The position numbers and the translations under genes are program-made. The notes below the pieces were generated by a model. The model had not been told where the DNA came from. It saw only the letters and a list, made by a program, of their open reading frames with translations, and did not search any database. 64,000 nucleotides of DNA from Sphingobacterium puteale (GTDB lineage: Bacteria > Bacteroidota > Bacteroidia > Sphingobacteriales > Sphingobacteriaceae): the NCBI RefSeq assembly GCF_003627955.1, contig NZ_RBWS01000005.1:248001-312000 (forward strand), in the 5' to 3' direction. This document shows positions 1 through 9,233 of this stretch, piece by piece (positions within the stretch are counted from its first letter, which is position 1; every line of letters begins with the position of its first letter).

Positions 1-339
1 AAGCTGTTGTTGATCGGCTTGGGCAACCGTCAAGATTTCGATGCCGAACAAATGAAAGATATTGCCCACGTTGCCATGCGTGAAGCGCTTAGGCTAGGGG
101 TTGAGGATTTCAGTTTCGCAAGCGACCTCAAAGATGCCGGCGTAGACTCGCCGACAGCATTAATTGCAGAAAATATCGTACTTGGCAGCATTGATGCTTT
201 TAGAACCCAGAAATGGTTGGGAGCAAAAAACATGGATCAATCGCCAAAATTAAAAAAGATCACTTTATTGGCCGGCCCTGCATTTTTCGAAACCGCAGGT
301 GAAGGTATAAAAAAAGCGATTTCATCCTTAAACAATTAA
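1..339 (+). CDS. Lone M17 (leucyl aminopeptidase) N-terminal-domain protein, 5' end outside window
   Basis: The reading frame is open from base 1, so the gene starts upstream of the window. The visible 112 residues look like the N-terminal (macro-like) domain of M17 leucyl aminopeptidases: an L-I-G-L-G strand, a helix rich in A/R/L, then S-P-T-A-L-I-A-E-N-I-V-L-G-S and a closing R-T-Q-K-W. In M17 enzymes this domain precedes a zinc catalytic domain, but here the frame stops after K-K-A-I-S-S-L-N-N and no catalytic domain follows. A non-peptidase role is therefore likely. The stop lies 11 bp before the amidohydrolase start, which suggests one operon. Family assignment comes from motif recall and is moderately sure. 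Confidence 0.6.
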   Translation, partial: KLLLIGLGNRQDFDAEQMKDIAHVAMREALRLGVEDFSFASDLKDAGVDSPTALIAENIVLGSIDAFRTQKWLGAKNMDQSPKLKKITLLAGPAFFETAGEGIKKAISSLNN

Positions 340-350
340 ACTCAACGACT

Positions 351-2234
351 ATGAAAGCAGATCTCATTCTCCATAACGGGAAAATAACCCATTTTGGTAC
401 TGCACAGCAAGAGGTGACCGCCGTGGCGATTCAAGATGGCAAATTTATTGCGGTCGGACCTGACAAAGACGTGATGCAATTTTCCGATGCCGGCACCAAA
501 CTTATAGATCTGGGCGGAAAACGTGTAGTCCCCGGGATCAACGATTCCCATATCCACCTGATCCGTGGTGGTCTCAACTATAATCTGGAGTTGCGCTGGG
601 ACGGGGTTCCCTCTTTAGCCGATGCCCTGCGTATGCTCCGAGAGCAGGTTGACCGAACACCTGATCCGCAATGGGTACGGGTGGTCGGCGGATGGTCCGA
701 GTTTCAATTTGCCGAAAGACGTATGCCCACCTTAGCAGAGATCAACGCCATCGCACCCGAAACACCAGTATTTATCCTCCATCTCTACGATCGGGCATTA
801 TTGAATGCTGCTGCCCTCCGTGCCGTCGGCTACACCAGAGATACACCAGCGCCTCCTGGTAGCACGATTGAACGTGATAACCAGGGTAATCCAACAGGCT
901 TACTTATTGCGTCCCCAAATGCCATGATCCTCTATTCGACCTTAGCAAAAGGTCCAACACTTCCTTATGCGGAGCAGCTCAATTCGACACGCCACTTCAT
1001 GAAGGAATTAAACCGTTTTGGGATCACCAGTGTCATCGATGCTGGTGGAGGTTTTCAGAATTACCCTGATGACTACAAAGTCATCAGTGACCTACACCGT
1101 GAGGGTCAGCTTACTGTCCGCATCGCCTATAACCTATTCACACAAAAACCAAAACATGAATATGAGGATTTTCAGCAATGGATTGATACTGTCCCATTAC
1201 ATCAAGGTGACAGCATGTACCGACACAATGGTGCCGGCGAAATGCTAGTCTTTTCGGCAGCAGATTTTGAGGATTTCCTACAACCAAGACCTGACCTCAG
1301 TGAAAACATGGAAGCCGAACTTGAGAAAGTCGTCCGTCTATTGGTGAGCAACAGATGGCCTTTTAGATTACATGCCACTTACAACGAGAGCATCAGTCGC
1401 TTTTTGGATGTATTTGAGAAAGTCAACCGAGATATTCCATTTGATGGACTAGCCTGGATCTTTGATCATGCCGAAACCATCGATGAACGCAATATCGAAC
1501 GCACCAAGGCTTTGGGTGGTGGCATTGCCATTCAAAGCCGCATGGCTTATCAGGGTGAATATTTTGTCGATCGTTATGGGCACGAGGCGGCCGAACAAAC
1601 ACCGCCAGTCAAGAAAATGCTCGAAATGGGAGTTCCTGTCGGTGGTGGCTCCGATGCAACCCGTGTGAGCAGTTATAACCCATGGGTATCCCTTTATTGG
1701 CTCACCGCTGGCAAAACAGTTGGTGGACGGCAACTATATCACAGCAGTGTACTTGATCGTCTGACGGCTTTGCAGCTTTATACCAAAGGTAGTGCCTGGT
1801 TTTCACAAGAACAACAGCAAAAAGGCGATATTGCGGTGGGCATGCTGGCCGATCTGACCGTGCTCAACAGCGACTATTTTACAATCGACGAGGAAGCCAT
1901 CAAATCGATTGAATCCGAACTGACGATTGTTGCCGGTAAGATTGTCTACGCTGATGGCGATTTCAGTCCATTTTCACCCCCGCCTATCCCCGTTCTACCT
2001 GACTGGTCACCTACAAAGAGTTATGGTGGCTACTATCGTGTATCAAAAACGTCCTTGCATGATCACCCCAATACTGCTTCCACAAAAAGCAATATTGTGG
2101 ATACAATCCATCTTTGTAGCGGCAGCTGCCAGGTGCATGCTCACAACCACAATCATGCCCGCATGAGCAATATTGCTATCAACAATTATTCAGCATTCTG
2201 GGGGGCCTTAGGCTGTTCATGTTTTGCATTCTAA
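351..2234 (+). CDS. Amidohydrolase family 3 (YtcJ-like) metal-dependent hydrolase
   Basis: A 627-residue protein of the amidohydrolase superfamily, YtcJ-like branch. The metal-site motif H-I-H is at residues 67-69 within P-G-I-N-D-S-H, followed by the long insertion and late G-G-G-S-D motif typical of this branch. These enzymes hydrolyse amide or similar bonds; the substrate cannot be told from sequence. There is no signal peptide, so it should be cytoplasmic. Residues from about 570 form a tail beyond the barrel, rich in Cys and His (C-S-G-S-C, H-A-H-N-H-N-H, and final G-C-S-C-F-A-F), which looks metal-binding. The gene starts 11 bp after the M17-domain gene and is followed at 11 bp by the DoxX gene. 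Confidence 0.85.
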   Translation: MKADLILHNGKITHFGTAQQEVTAVAIQDGKFIAVGPDKDVMQFSDAGTKLIDLGGKRVVPGINDSHIHLIRGGLNYNLELRWDGVPSLADALRMLREQVDRTPDPQWVRVVGGWSEFQFAERRMPTLAEINAIAPETPVFILHLYDRALLNAAALRAVGYTRDTPAPPGSTIERDNQGNPTGLLIASPNAMILYSTLAKGPTLPYAEQLNSTRHFMKELNRFGITSVIDAGGGFQNYPDDYKVISDLHREGQLTVRIAYNLFTQKPKHEYEDFQQWIDTVPLHQGDSMYRHNGAGEMLVFSAADFEDFLQPRPDLSENMEAELEKVVRLLVSNRWPFRLHATYNESISRFLDVFEKVNRDIPFDGLAWIFDHAETIDERNIERTKALGGGIAIQSRMAYQGEYFVDRYGHEAAEQTPPVKKMLEMGVPVGGGSDATRVSSYNPWVSLYWLTAGKTVGGRQLYHSSVLDRLTALQLYTKGSAWFSQEQQQKGDIAVGMLADLTVLNSDYFTIDEEAIKSIESELTIVAGKIVYADGDFSPFSPPPIPVLPDWSPTKSYGGYYRVSKTSLHDHPNTASTKSNIVDTIHLCSGSCQVHAHNHNHARMSNIAINNYSAFWGALGCSCFAF

Positions 2235-2245
2235 TACGCAAGAAA

Positions 2246-2689
2246 ATGATGGAAATCTTTCAAAAACTATTTTATACCGACTTAGGTACTGCAGTCAACA
2301 ATACCGCTCTACTTATTTTTCGGATACTATTCGCTTGGGAATTACTTACTGTCCATGGCCTCAAAAAGATAAAGCAAAGCCAGGAAGCTGAGGCAGAGCA
2401 GATTCCCAATCCCCTGCATCTCCCTGAGAAGCTTAATGCTGCTGTTGCCCAATTTGCCGATACCATAGTACCTTTCTTCATTGCGCTCGGACTATGTGGA
2501 AGGCTGGCTATACTTCCAACCCTGGGGGTCACCGCTGTTGGCTATTTCGTAGTTCACCGTCATGATTCGCCTCAGGTCAGGGACATTCCATTTATGTATA
2601 CGTTATGTCTTCTATTCCTGCTAATGACCGGCCCCGGAGCCTACTCTATCGATCATTTTATCTATCAACTATTAATAAATATACGTTAA
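2246..2689 (+). CDS. DoxX family membrane protein
   Basis: A small DoxX-type integral membrane protein of 147 residues with about four hydrophobic segments. Near the N-terminus it has I-F-R-I-L-F-A-W-E-L-L-T-V-H-G, then a polar loop with P-N-P-L-H-L-P, and later the G-L-C-G-R-L and R-D-I-P-F-M-Y-T-L blocks usual for DoxX proteins. The family has been linked to redox and thiol stress, but this member's role is unknown. The open frame begins at 2219 inside the amidohydrolase. I prefer the ATG at 2246, which lies just after the amidohydrolase stop and gives a normal DoxX N-terminus; the adjacent ATG at 2249 is equally possible. Confidence 0.8.
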   Translation: MMEIFQKLFYTDLGTAVNNTALLIFRILFAWELLTVHGLKKIKQSQEAEAEQIPNPLHLPEKLNAAVAQFADTIVPFFIALGLCGRLAILPTLGVTAVGYFVVHRHDSPQVRDIPFMYTLCLLFLLMTGPGAYSIDHFIYQLLINIR

Positions 2690-2693
2690 CAAC

Positions 2694-3167
2694 ATGGAAC
2701 CACATATCGGAATAAAGGAAATTCATTTAGCTGATGCTGCCCATTTTCTCGCTAAATTATTAGCGGATGAATATCTGTTATACACCAAAACCCGAAATGC
2801 ACACTGGAACATCGAGGGTCCAGACTTTTACAACAAGCATTTGTTTTTTGAAGCCCAGTATAACCAACTGGATGAAATCATAGACAGCCTCGCTGAGCGC
2901 ATCCGCACATTGGGGCATTATGCACCAGGAACTTTAAAACAATTCCTACAACTGTCCCAACTCACTGAAGAAAGCAGACAGACCAACCAAAGCAGCGGAT
3001 ACATCAGTGAATTGCTTGCTGATCACCAGAGCATTATTATTTCATTGCGCGAAAACATCGATTATTTGGCCACCCAGCTTAAAGATTTTGGAACAAGTGA
3101 TTTCATCACAGGATTAATGGAAACCCATGAGAAAATGGCCTGGATGTTACGCGCACATTTAAAGTAA
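2694..3167 (+). CDS. dps: Dps family ferritin-like DNA-protection protein
   Basis: A 157-residue four-helix Dps protein. Dps dodecamers oxidise Fe(II) with hydrogen peroxide, store iron and protect DNA in starvation or oxidative stress. The intersubunit ferroxidase ligands are visible with the family spacing: H37 in N-A-H-W, H49, E53, D64 and E68. Length is normal. The start ATG is 4 bp after the DoxX stop and the DUF1275 gene follows 4 bp after its own stop, so it sits inside the operon. That context fits an oxidative-stress unit. No Lys-rich DNA-binding N-terminal tail is seen, so DNA binding, if any, would use another surface. Confidence 0.9.
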   Translation: MEPHIGIKEIHLADAAHFLAKLLADEYLLYTKTRNAHWNIEGPDFYNKHLFFEAQYNQLDEIIDSLAERIRTLGHYAPGTLKQFLQLSQLTEESRQTNQSSGYISELLADHQSIIISLRENIDYLATQLKDFGTSDFITGLMETHEKMAWMLRAHLK

Positions 3168-3171
3168 AATT

Positions 3172-3837
3172 ATGGAAAATCAAAACAAGGCGCACATCGC
3201 CACACTTGTTCTTACGCTTGTAGGAGGATATTGTGATACCGTCACCTTTGTGGCTGCCGACAAAATATTTTCGGCTCATGTTACGGGCAACTTCATTGTT
3301 TTTGCTTATCAGCTGATCAATGGTGGAGACATCAGTGCCTGGATCAAACTGGCCACTTTCCCCGTCTTTGTCGCCGCTGTCATGGCGGGCGGTTGGCTCA
3401 CCTCACGCTCGCACAAGAAAAACACCGTTCTTTTTGTCGAAGCCCTGCTACTCGTAATTGTAGGATTATTGGCAATTATGCTTCCGGTCGAAGAGTCCAA
3501 AACAGTCATGTATGGACTCGTGATGCTTGTTGTGTTTGCGCTGGGCATGCAAAATGCTTTCGGAAAATTATTTGCAAAAGCTACACATGGACCGACGACC
3601 ATGATGACCGGCAATGTGACCCAGGCCTCACTGGACCTATGTGTGTTGATTGCCAATAAATTCAAAAATCCTGAGACCAATGTCAGTTTTGGAAAACAGC
3701 TGATTACACTTTCGGGATTTTTCATTGGATGTTTAGCTGGTGCTTATTTCGGTAAACAACTTGGACTAAGTTCTATTATATTTGCAGGCATAACAATGCT
3801 AATCTGTTATTTTCTTTCCAGAGATAGCGAGCATTAG
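3172..3837 (+). CDS. DUF1275 (YoaK) family membrane protein
   Basis: A 221-residue integral membrane protein with about six hydrophobic helices. The family signature is present near the N-terminus: G-G-Y-C-D-T-V-T-F followed by H-V-T-G-N-F. Later come G-M-Q-N-A-F-G and M-T-G-N-V-T-Q, the second half of the internally repeated pattern. DUF1275 proteins are widespread and have no firmly established transport substrate. It is the last gene of the run that starts before base 1, placed 4 bp after dps and followed by a hairpin at 3864-3896. Confidence 0.85.
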   Translation: MENQNKAHIATLVLTLVGGYCDTVTFVAADKIFSAHVTGNFIVFAYQLINGGDISAWIKLATFPVFVAAVMAGGWLTSRSHKKNTVLFVEALLLVIVGLLAIMLPVEESKTVMYGLVMLVVFALGMQNAFGKLFAKATHGPTTMMTGNVTQASLDLCVLIANKFKNPETNVSFGKQLITLSGFFIGCLAGAYFGKQLGLSSIIFAGITMLICYFLSRDSEH

Positions 3838-3863
3838 CAGATAGCAAGCTTCAAAACAATAGA

Positions 3864-3896
3864 GGTGCAAGCGTCGGCTTATCGTCCGTTTGCACC
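3864..3896. terminator. Hairpin after the amidohydrolase-dps-DUF1275 run
   Basis: Arms ggtgcaagcg (3864-3873) and cgtttgcacc (3887-3896) pair over 10 bp with one G-U pair and a 13-nt loop. No strong T-tract follows on either strand, so it may be a weak or factor-assisted terminator. Its place between the DUF1275 stop and the histidine kinase start supports that reading. Confidence 0.4.
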
Positions 3897-3914
3897 CAAT
3901 TAATATCCACCTTG

Positions 3915-6140
3915 ATGAAAATCAATTTTTTACTAAGCGTATTTATCCTTTGGATCAACAGTGCTTTTTGTCAGGACAATGGCCTAATTGACCGGTATAT
4001 GGACAGTTTATCCCTTGAGCATGACACCGGACGCAAAGGTCATTTTTTGTATGAGGCTGCAAAGTGTTATCTCGAAAAGCCCGGTGAATTGAAAAAAGAC
4101 CTCGACAGTGCGCAATGGCTCAATAGGAGGTCCCAAAAGCTGCATTTGGCAGCTAATCTCAAAACCGAAGCCGCCATGAATATGCTTTTAGATGCGCGCA
4201 TTCAGGAAGAGATGGGCAAACCATCCCTTGCTAAAGAACAAAAGGCAGCAAGCCTACGTTTTGCCAATAGCCACCGCCTCAATAAAGCTGCGGCAATGAT
4301 TTACTTATCCATGGCAGGAGACATCAAGGACGTAGCCTTTGATCAAAAAGAAGCAGTCTTTAAAGAGGCATTACTGCAGGCTACCAAGACCAATGACAAG
4401 CTGCTCGAATCTAAAATTCTGATGGAACATTCCAGTTATCTTTCCGGATATGGCGATTACAAAGGGGCAGTAAATACCGCGCACCGCGCAGCCACATTAA
4501 AAAAACAGGCCGGGGATCAGAACGTCAGCAGGGAACTGGTATCCGTAGCCGGCAACCTCCGGTTACTCCTCCGTCTCAAAGAAGCACTTAAATATGCTCT
4601 TCAAGCTCGCCGTATTGTCGAAAACGAAAATATACCGACAACGCAAGATGATATGGCCGCCGTTTATAATATTGTCGGACTAATCTATTATGACCTGAAA
4701 TCCAATAAAGAGGCACTTGCAAATTATCAAAAAGCGTTTGAAATTGCCAAGCAAAAAGATGACCGTTATGCTATCCATACCATAACCCTCAATCTAGCGA
4801 CTATATTATCCCGTTTAAATCGTACCGCGGATGCGTTGAACCTGCTTAATAATGTGACAAAAGACTATATTTCGGATCTCTATACGATACGTTATGCCTA
4901 TTTGTACACCATGCTTTACTGCAAAACAAAGGACACCCAAAAAGCACGCCCCTATTATCAAAAACTGTTAAACTATTACAAGACAGGAAACATTACCGGA
5001 CAGGAAAAGCACATTATGATGATCGGTATTACGAGTTTCCTGTTTGCAAACGGTCAGATCAAAGAAATGTACCCATATTTAGCGGAAATTGAGCGCTCCT
5101 TGACAAAAGAAACAAGTTTGCTGCGTGTATCAGAATTTCGTAAACTCCATTACCTGGCCGACTCTGCACGCGGAGATTTTAAATCAGCTTTTAAAAACTT
5201 TGCAGCATTCAAAACCATCAGCGACTCGATCAATAGTGTGGACCGTGTAAAAGAACTGACCGCACTACAACTGGACTACGATACCGAAAAGAAGGATCAC
5301 GATATCGTTTTGCTCAAACAAAAAGGTCAGCTTCAGAAATCACTGCTTGAACGTGAAGCAATTATACGGAATGTGTTCATTGGCAGTCTAATTGTCCTTA
5401 TTATCTTTGTCGGATTTCTCTATGTTCAGAACACAATTAAAAAAAGAAGCAACCAAAAACTTACGCTTAAGCAGGAAGAAATCAATACCCAAAACGAAAA
5501 ATTAAAACAGTTGATTGCTGAAAAAGAATGGCTCCTTAAAGAAATCCACCATCGTGTTAAAAACAATATGCAGATTATTATCAGTTTGTTAAATACACAA
5601 TCCGCTTACTTGGATAATCAAGATGCGATCAGCGCAATCCAAAATAGCCAAAATCGGATGCATGCCATGTCTTTGATCCATCAAAAACTTTATCAGACCG
5701 ACAATCTCTCACGGATTGACATGAAGTGGTATATCCGGGAGCTTACTGGTTACCTCAGAGATAGCTTCCAATCTGAAAAAAAGATAAGCTTTGACATGCA
5801 GCTGGATCAGATCAGCCTCGACGTATCGCAAGCAGTGCCCGTTGGACTCATTCTTAACGAAGCGATCAATAATGCCATCAAACATGCTTTTGATCAACGG
5901 GAGGGTACCGTTTTTATCAGTTTCAAACGAATAATCAAGGCAGCGCCCTATGATCTTATGCTCAGTATTGCTGATAATGGTGTGGGTTTGCAGGAAGATA
6001 TTGACAAGGACGAAAACGATTCATTTGGTATGAGCCTCATGCGGGGTCTGACCTCTCAGCTCGAAGGTGAATTTAACCTTGTATCGGACCATGGCGTTTT
6101 TATAACCGTCCAATTTTCTCAAAAAGAAGGTGAAATTTAA
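3915..6140 (+). CDS. TPR-containing sensor histidine kinase (HisKA_2 type)
   Basis: A 741-residue membrane histidine kinase. A signal peptide (cleavage near S-A-F-C-Q) leads into an extracytoplasmic region of helical TPR-like repeats to about residue 480. A transmembrane helix (about 484-505) and a coiled coil follow, then a HisKA_2 dimerisation domain with E-I-H-H-R-V-K-N-N (phospho-acceptor His near 546). The HATPase domain shows N-E-A-I-N-N-A-I-K-H and D-N-G-V-G-L. I start at the ATG at 3915; the TTG directly before it is less likely. The next gene is an NtrC-type response regulator 10 bp downstream, so the two form a two-component pair. The signal is unknown; TPR sensors often read protein or peptide partners. 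Confidence 0.9.
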   Translation: MKINFLLSVFILWINSAFCQDNGLIDRYMDSLSLEHDTGRKGHFLYEAAKCYLEKPGELKKDLDSAQWLNRRSQKLHLAANLKTEAAMNMLLDARIQEEMGKPSLAKEQKAASLRFANSHRLNKAAAMIYLSMAGDIKDVAFDQKEAVFKEALLQATKTNDKLLESKILMEHSSYLSGYGDYKGAVNTAHRAATLKKQAGDQNVSRELVSVAGNLRLLLRLKEALKYALQARRIVENENIPTTQDDMAAVYNIVGLIYYDLKSNKEALANYQKAFEIAKQKDDRYAIHTITLNLATILSRLNRTADALNLLNNVTKDYISDLYTIRYAYLYTMLYCKTKDTQKARPYYQKLLNYYKTGNITGQEKHIMMIGITSFLFANGQIKEMYPYLAEIERSLTKETSLLRVSEFRKLHYLADSARGDFKSAFKNFAAFKTISDSINSVDRVKELTALQLDYDTEKKDHDIVLLKQKGQLQKSLLEREAIIRNVFIGSLIVLIIFVGFLYVQNTIKKRSNQKLTLKQEEINTQNEKLKQLIAEKEWLLKEIHHRVKNNMQIIISLLNTQSAYLDNQDAISAIQNSQNRMHAMSLIHQKLYQTDNLSRIDMKWYIRELTGYLRDSFQSEKKISFDMQLDQISLDVSQAVPVGLILNEAINNAIKHAFDQREGTVFISFKRIIKAAPYDLMLSIADNGVGLQEDIDKDENDSFGMSLMRGLTSQLEGEFNLVSDHGVFITVQFSQKEGEI

Positions 6141-6150
6141 GACCAATTTT

Positions 6151-7527
6151 ATGCACAAAGGCAACAAGATCTTAATCGTAGAAGACGAGTTTATCGTCGC
6201 TAACGATCTCAAGATGATTCTCAAAAAACATGGCTATCAGGTTATTGGTATCGCATCTTCGGTCACGCAAGCTACAGGAATCATCGAAACCCAAAAGCCC
6301 GACTGGGTCTTGCTGGACATCATGTTAAAAGGAACGGAAACAGGTATCGACCTTGCTATACGACTTAACAAAGTACAAATTCCATTTCTCTTTATATCAG
6401 CAAATACAAACCAGGGAATTTTGGAAGCGGTAAAAGGAACCAGACCTTATGGTTTCTTGACCAAGCCTTTCCGGGAGAAAGATCTTTTCATCATGCTAGA
6501 TATTGCCAAGGAACGGTTCATGACGGAGAAAAAGGATTGGGAGACGCCTGTAAAAGTGGCAACTAGTAAATCCGCCAAAGAGGAAATTGTAGGTACAAGC
6601 CCCGCTTTTAAGGAGGTGCTGTCACAGGTGGAACTTGTCGCTCCGACCGATACCTCGGTATTGCTCTCAGGAGAGAGTGGCACAGGCAAAGAAAAGATTG
6701 CACAATCCTTACATCAGCTTTCACTACGCCGACAACAACCTTTAATTGTCGTCAATTGTGCGGCAATCCCCCTATCCTTGATCGAATCCGAACTTTTCGG
6801 GCATGAAAAAGGCGCATTTACAGGAGCTCAAAACCGCCGTATAGGCAAATTTGAGCAAGCTGATCGCGGCACAATCTTTCTGGATGAGATTGGGGAACTG
6901 CCGCTGGAGGCGCAAACCAAATTGCTCCGCGTACTTCAGGAACAAGAAATCGACCGCGTTGGTGGCGACTTACCGATCAAGATCGACGTGCGCATCATCG
7001 CCGCCACCAACCGCAACCTCGAACAGGAAGTTGCATTGGGGCGGTTCAGACTTGACCTCTACTATAGGCTCAATATCTTTCCGATCGCTATCCCTCCGTT
7101 ACGTGAAAGGGCAGAGGATATCGAATTACTCGCAAATTATTTCTTGGCTAAATATGCTTCTAAACTCAACAAAAACATTGTGGGTTTTACAGCCAATGCT
7201 TTAGCACAGCTGCAGGCCTATCCATGGCCGGGCAATATTCGGGAAATGCAACATCTGATCGAAAGAACTGTTTTACTGACAAAAGATCCGATGATCAGCA
7301 CATTTGTCTTTACAGATCATATGGGAGGTCAAACCCAAATTGGGGGTAAACAATCCCAAAAATTGGGATCACTCGAAGAAATGGAACGGGCACATATCTT
7401 GCGGGTCCTTGAATCTTGCAATGGAAAGATTTCTGGACCAGGCGGAGCTACAGAGATTTTACAGATCAGCAGCTCCACCCTTTATACCAAAATGAAAAAA
7501 TACGGCATTACATCGGACTTCTACTAA
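6151..7527 (+). CDS. Sigma-54-dependent response regulator (NtrC family)
   Basis: A 458-residue regulator with receiver, AAA+ and Fis-type HTH domains. The receiver has acidic residues E-D-E at 11-13 and phospho-acceptor D56 in L-L-D-I-M. The AAA+ domain has Walker A G-E-S-G-T-G-K-E, the sigma-54-contacting loop G-A-F-T-G-A at 221-226, and Walker B F-L-D-E-I-G. The C-terminus carries a Fis-like helix-turn-helix ([12 protein letters not shown]). The open frame allows a GTG at 6130 overlapping the kinase, but the ATG at 6151 begins the receiver domain directly. It should be phosphorylated by the upstream kinase and activate sigma-54 promoters; I did not find a convincing -24/-12 promoter to name its target. 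Confidence 0.9.
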   Translation: MHKGNKILIVEDEFIVANDLKMILKKHGYQVIGIASSVTQATGIIETQKPDWVLLDIMLKGTETGIDLAIRLNKVQIPFLFISANTNQGILEAVKGTRPYGFLTKPFREKDLFIMLDIAKERFMTEKKDWETPVKVATSKSAKEEIVGTSPAFKEVLSQVELVAPTDTSVLLSGESGTGKEKIAQSLHQLSLRRQQPLIVVNCAAIPLSLIESELFGHEKGAFTGAQNRRIGKFEQADRGTIFLDEIGELPLEAQTKLLRVLQEQEIDRVGGDLPIKIDVRIIAATNRNLEQEVALGRFRLDLYYRLNIFPIAIPPLRERAEDIELLANYFLAKYASKLNKNIVGFTANALAQLQAYPWPGNIREMQHLIERTVLLTKDPMISTFVFTDHMGGQTQIGGKQSQKLGSLEEMERAHILRVLESCNGKISGPGGATEILQISSSTLYTKMKKYGITSDFY

Positions 7528-7565
7528 TAACGAAATTTCATTTTCCGCCTTTAAAACTGCAAAAC

Positions 7566-9161
7566 ATGACCTCAGAAACAGCTCTACAAGCGCTATACGA
7601 CCGTCTACGAAAACGGGAGAACGAACAGCTTAAGCAATTAGCACTCAGTCAAAAAATGGCAACAATAACGACCCATAAGGCATTTGAGGCGCTTCAACCA
7701 GATCTGCAAGATTTTTTTTATCAAGATAACTTGTACATATTTGTTGCGGACAAAGAGGAAAAAAGTTATAGCCTACTTTTACAGGTAAAAAGACATACGC
7801 AGATTATCAACAACGATTTGTGGAGCTGTAAAGCAGGCTTTTTTCAGGATTGCATTGATTCAGCCGAACCAGTTCAACATGGCCCCAAAGAGATTTTAAA
7901 AGCCGAAAGTACCTTCCCTACAATTCTTGTTGAAGCGGTACGTACCGGAAGTAAGGCTATTATATCCATGGCGTTTCGATTGCATGACCAACGCTGGGCA
8001 ATAGTAAGTCTGGAATACAAAAAACGGACAGATAACGATCTACAACTCAATAACCGCATCACCAGCCTTATTCCACAACTCAACATTACCATAGGCAATA
8101 TACTGATGTATACCCAGTCAGTACAGCTTACGACATCCCAAATACACGCCTCGCCAATTGTATCCTCCCCCTCGGTGCGAGCCGCTTTTATGCCGCCAGA
8201 CGATGTAAGAGCACAAATCATCGGCAATAGCCCGCAAATAAAGATCATAAAATCACAGCTCAAAACAGTTGCCGGCACAGAAATGACCCTGTTGATTCAA
8301 GGAGAAAGTGGAACGGGAAAAGAAGTCGTCACTCAGTACCTCCATCGCCTATCTACCCGTTCACAGCAATCTTTGATCAAAATCAACTGTGCTGCTATTG
8401 CACCGACATTGATCGAAAGCGAACTTTTTGGTCACGAAAAAGGAAGTTTTAGTGGTGCCATAAAGCGTAAGATCGGTAAGTTCGAACAAGCTAATGGCGG
8501 TACGTTATTTCTGGACGAAATTGGTGATCTTCCTCTCGTCTTACAAGCTAAGTTGCTTCGGGTACTACAAGAAAAAGAGGTTGAGCGTGTTGGCGGCAAT
8601 AAAACTATTCCCGTAGATGTACGCATTATTTGCGCAACGCACAAGGATCTGCAAGACGAAGTACGGGCCGGCAACTTCAGAGCAGATCTCTATTACCGTA
8701 TAAGCGCATTCCCAGTTACGCTGCCTCCTTTACGTGAACGTCGAGAAGATATCCCCATCTTAGTGCAGCATTTTCTTGAAAAACATGCCGGAACAGTTCC
8801 GCCAAAGCAAATGGGAAAAAAAATGCTTCAACGTCTTGATTTACATCCTTGGCCGGGCAACATTCGTGAACTGGAACATGTCGTAGCACGTGCAATTCTT
8901 ATGACAGCTGGTCCGACCATAAAGAACATCATGTTATCAGAAAACCCCGTTTTTGTGAGAGCAAACAAAATTCCGGACTTCAGTCCACAGACCCTTGCAG
9001 ACTTTGAAAAACAATATATCCTTTGGGTGTTGCGACGCTGCAATGGGCTTATTTCAGGCACAAATGGTGCTGCGAACATTCTTGGCATTCCAGCAACCAC
9101 ATTACAGTCCAAAATGAAAAAGCTTGGTATAAGTAAGAAATTTATCTCCCTACAAGAATAA
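7566..9161 (+). CDS. Sigma-54 activator with GAF-like N-terminus and altered GAFTGA loop
   Basis: A 531-residue protein. The first 200 residues contain no receiver domain and look GAF-like (alternating strands and helices, inferred). Then come a sigma-54 AAA+ domain with Walker A G-E-S-G-T-G-K-E and Walker B F-L-D-E-I-G-D, and a Fis-type HTH (I-P-A-T-T-L-Q-S-K-M-K-K). The loop that remodels sigma-54 reads G-S-F-S-G-A at 293-298 instead of G-A-F-T-G-A, with two conservative changes. The frame is open from 7416, but the ATG at 7566 follows the previous stop and gives a sensible start. It is a paralogue of its upstream neighbour. Its ligand and targets are unknown. Confidence 0.85.
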   Translation: MTSETALQALYDRLRKRENEQLKQLALSQKMATITTHKAFEALQPDLQDFFYQDNLYIFVADKEEKSYSLLLQVKRHTQIINNDLWSCKAGFFQDCIDSAEPVQHGPKEILKAESTFPTILVEAVRTGSKAIISMAFRLHDQRWAIVSLEYKKRTDNDLQLNNRITSLIPQLNITIGNILMYTQSVQLTTSQIHASPIVSSPSVRAAFMPPDDVRAQIIGNSPQIKIIKSQLKTVAGTEMTLLIQGESGTGKEVVTQYLHRLSTRSQQSLIKINCAAIAPTLIESELFGHEKGSFSGAIKRKIGKFEQANGGTLFLDEIGDLPLVLQAKLLRVLQEKEVERVGGNKTIPVDVRIICATHKDLQDEVRAGNFRADLYYRISAFPVTLPPLRERREDIPILVQHFLEKHAGTVPPKQMGKKMLQRLDLHPWPGNIRELEHVVARAILMTAGPTIKNIMLSENPVFVRANKIPDFSPQTLADFEKQYILWVLRRCNGLISGTNGAANILGIPATTLQSKMKKLGISKKFISLQE

Positions 9162-9162
9162 A

Positions 9163-9193
9163 CAAAAAGGCCGTTCCCAAAAAAGAACAGCCT
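9163..9193 (-). terminator. Terminator for the alpha/beta hydrolase gene
   Basis: On the minus strand, aggctgttc (9193-9185) pairs with gaacggcct (9176-9168) with one U-G pair. A T-rich run (tttttgttt) follows at once. On the plus strand the same hairpin has a C-A mismatch and no T-run, so it mainly serves the hydrolase gene ending at 9234. Confidence 0.65.
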
Positions 9194-9233
9194 CCACTAC
9201 TATTTAAAAACTATTTTTGATCCGTGGCACATT

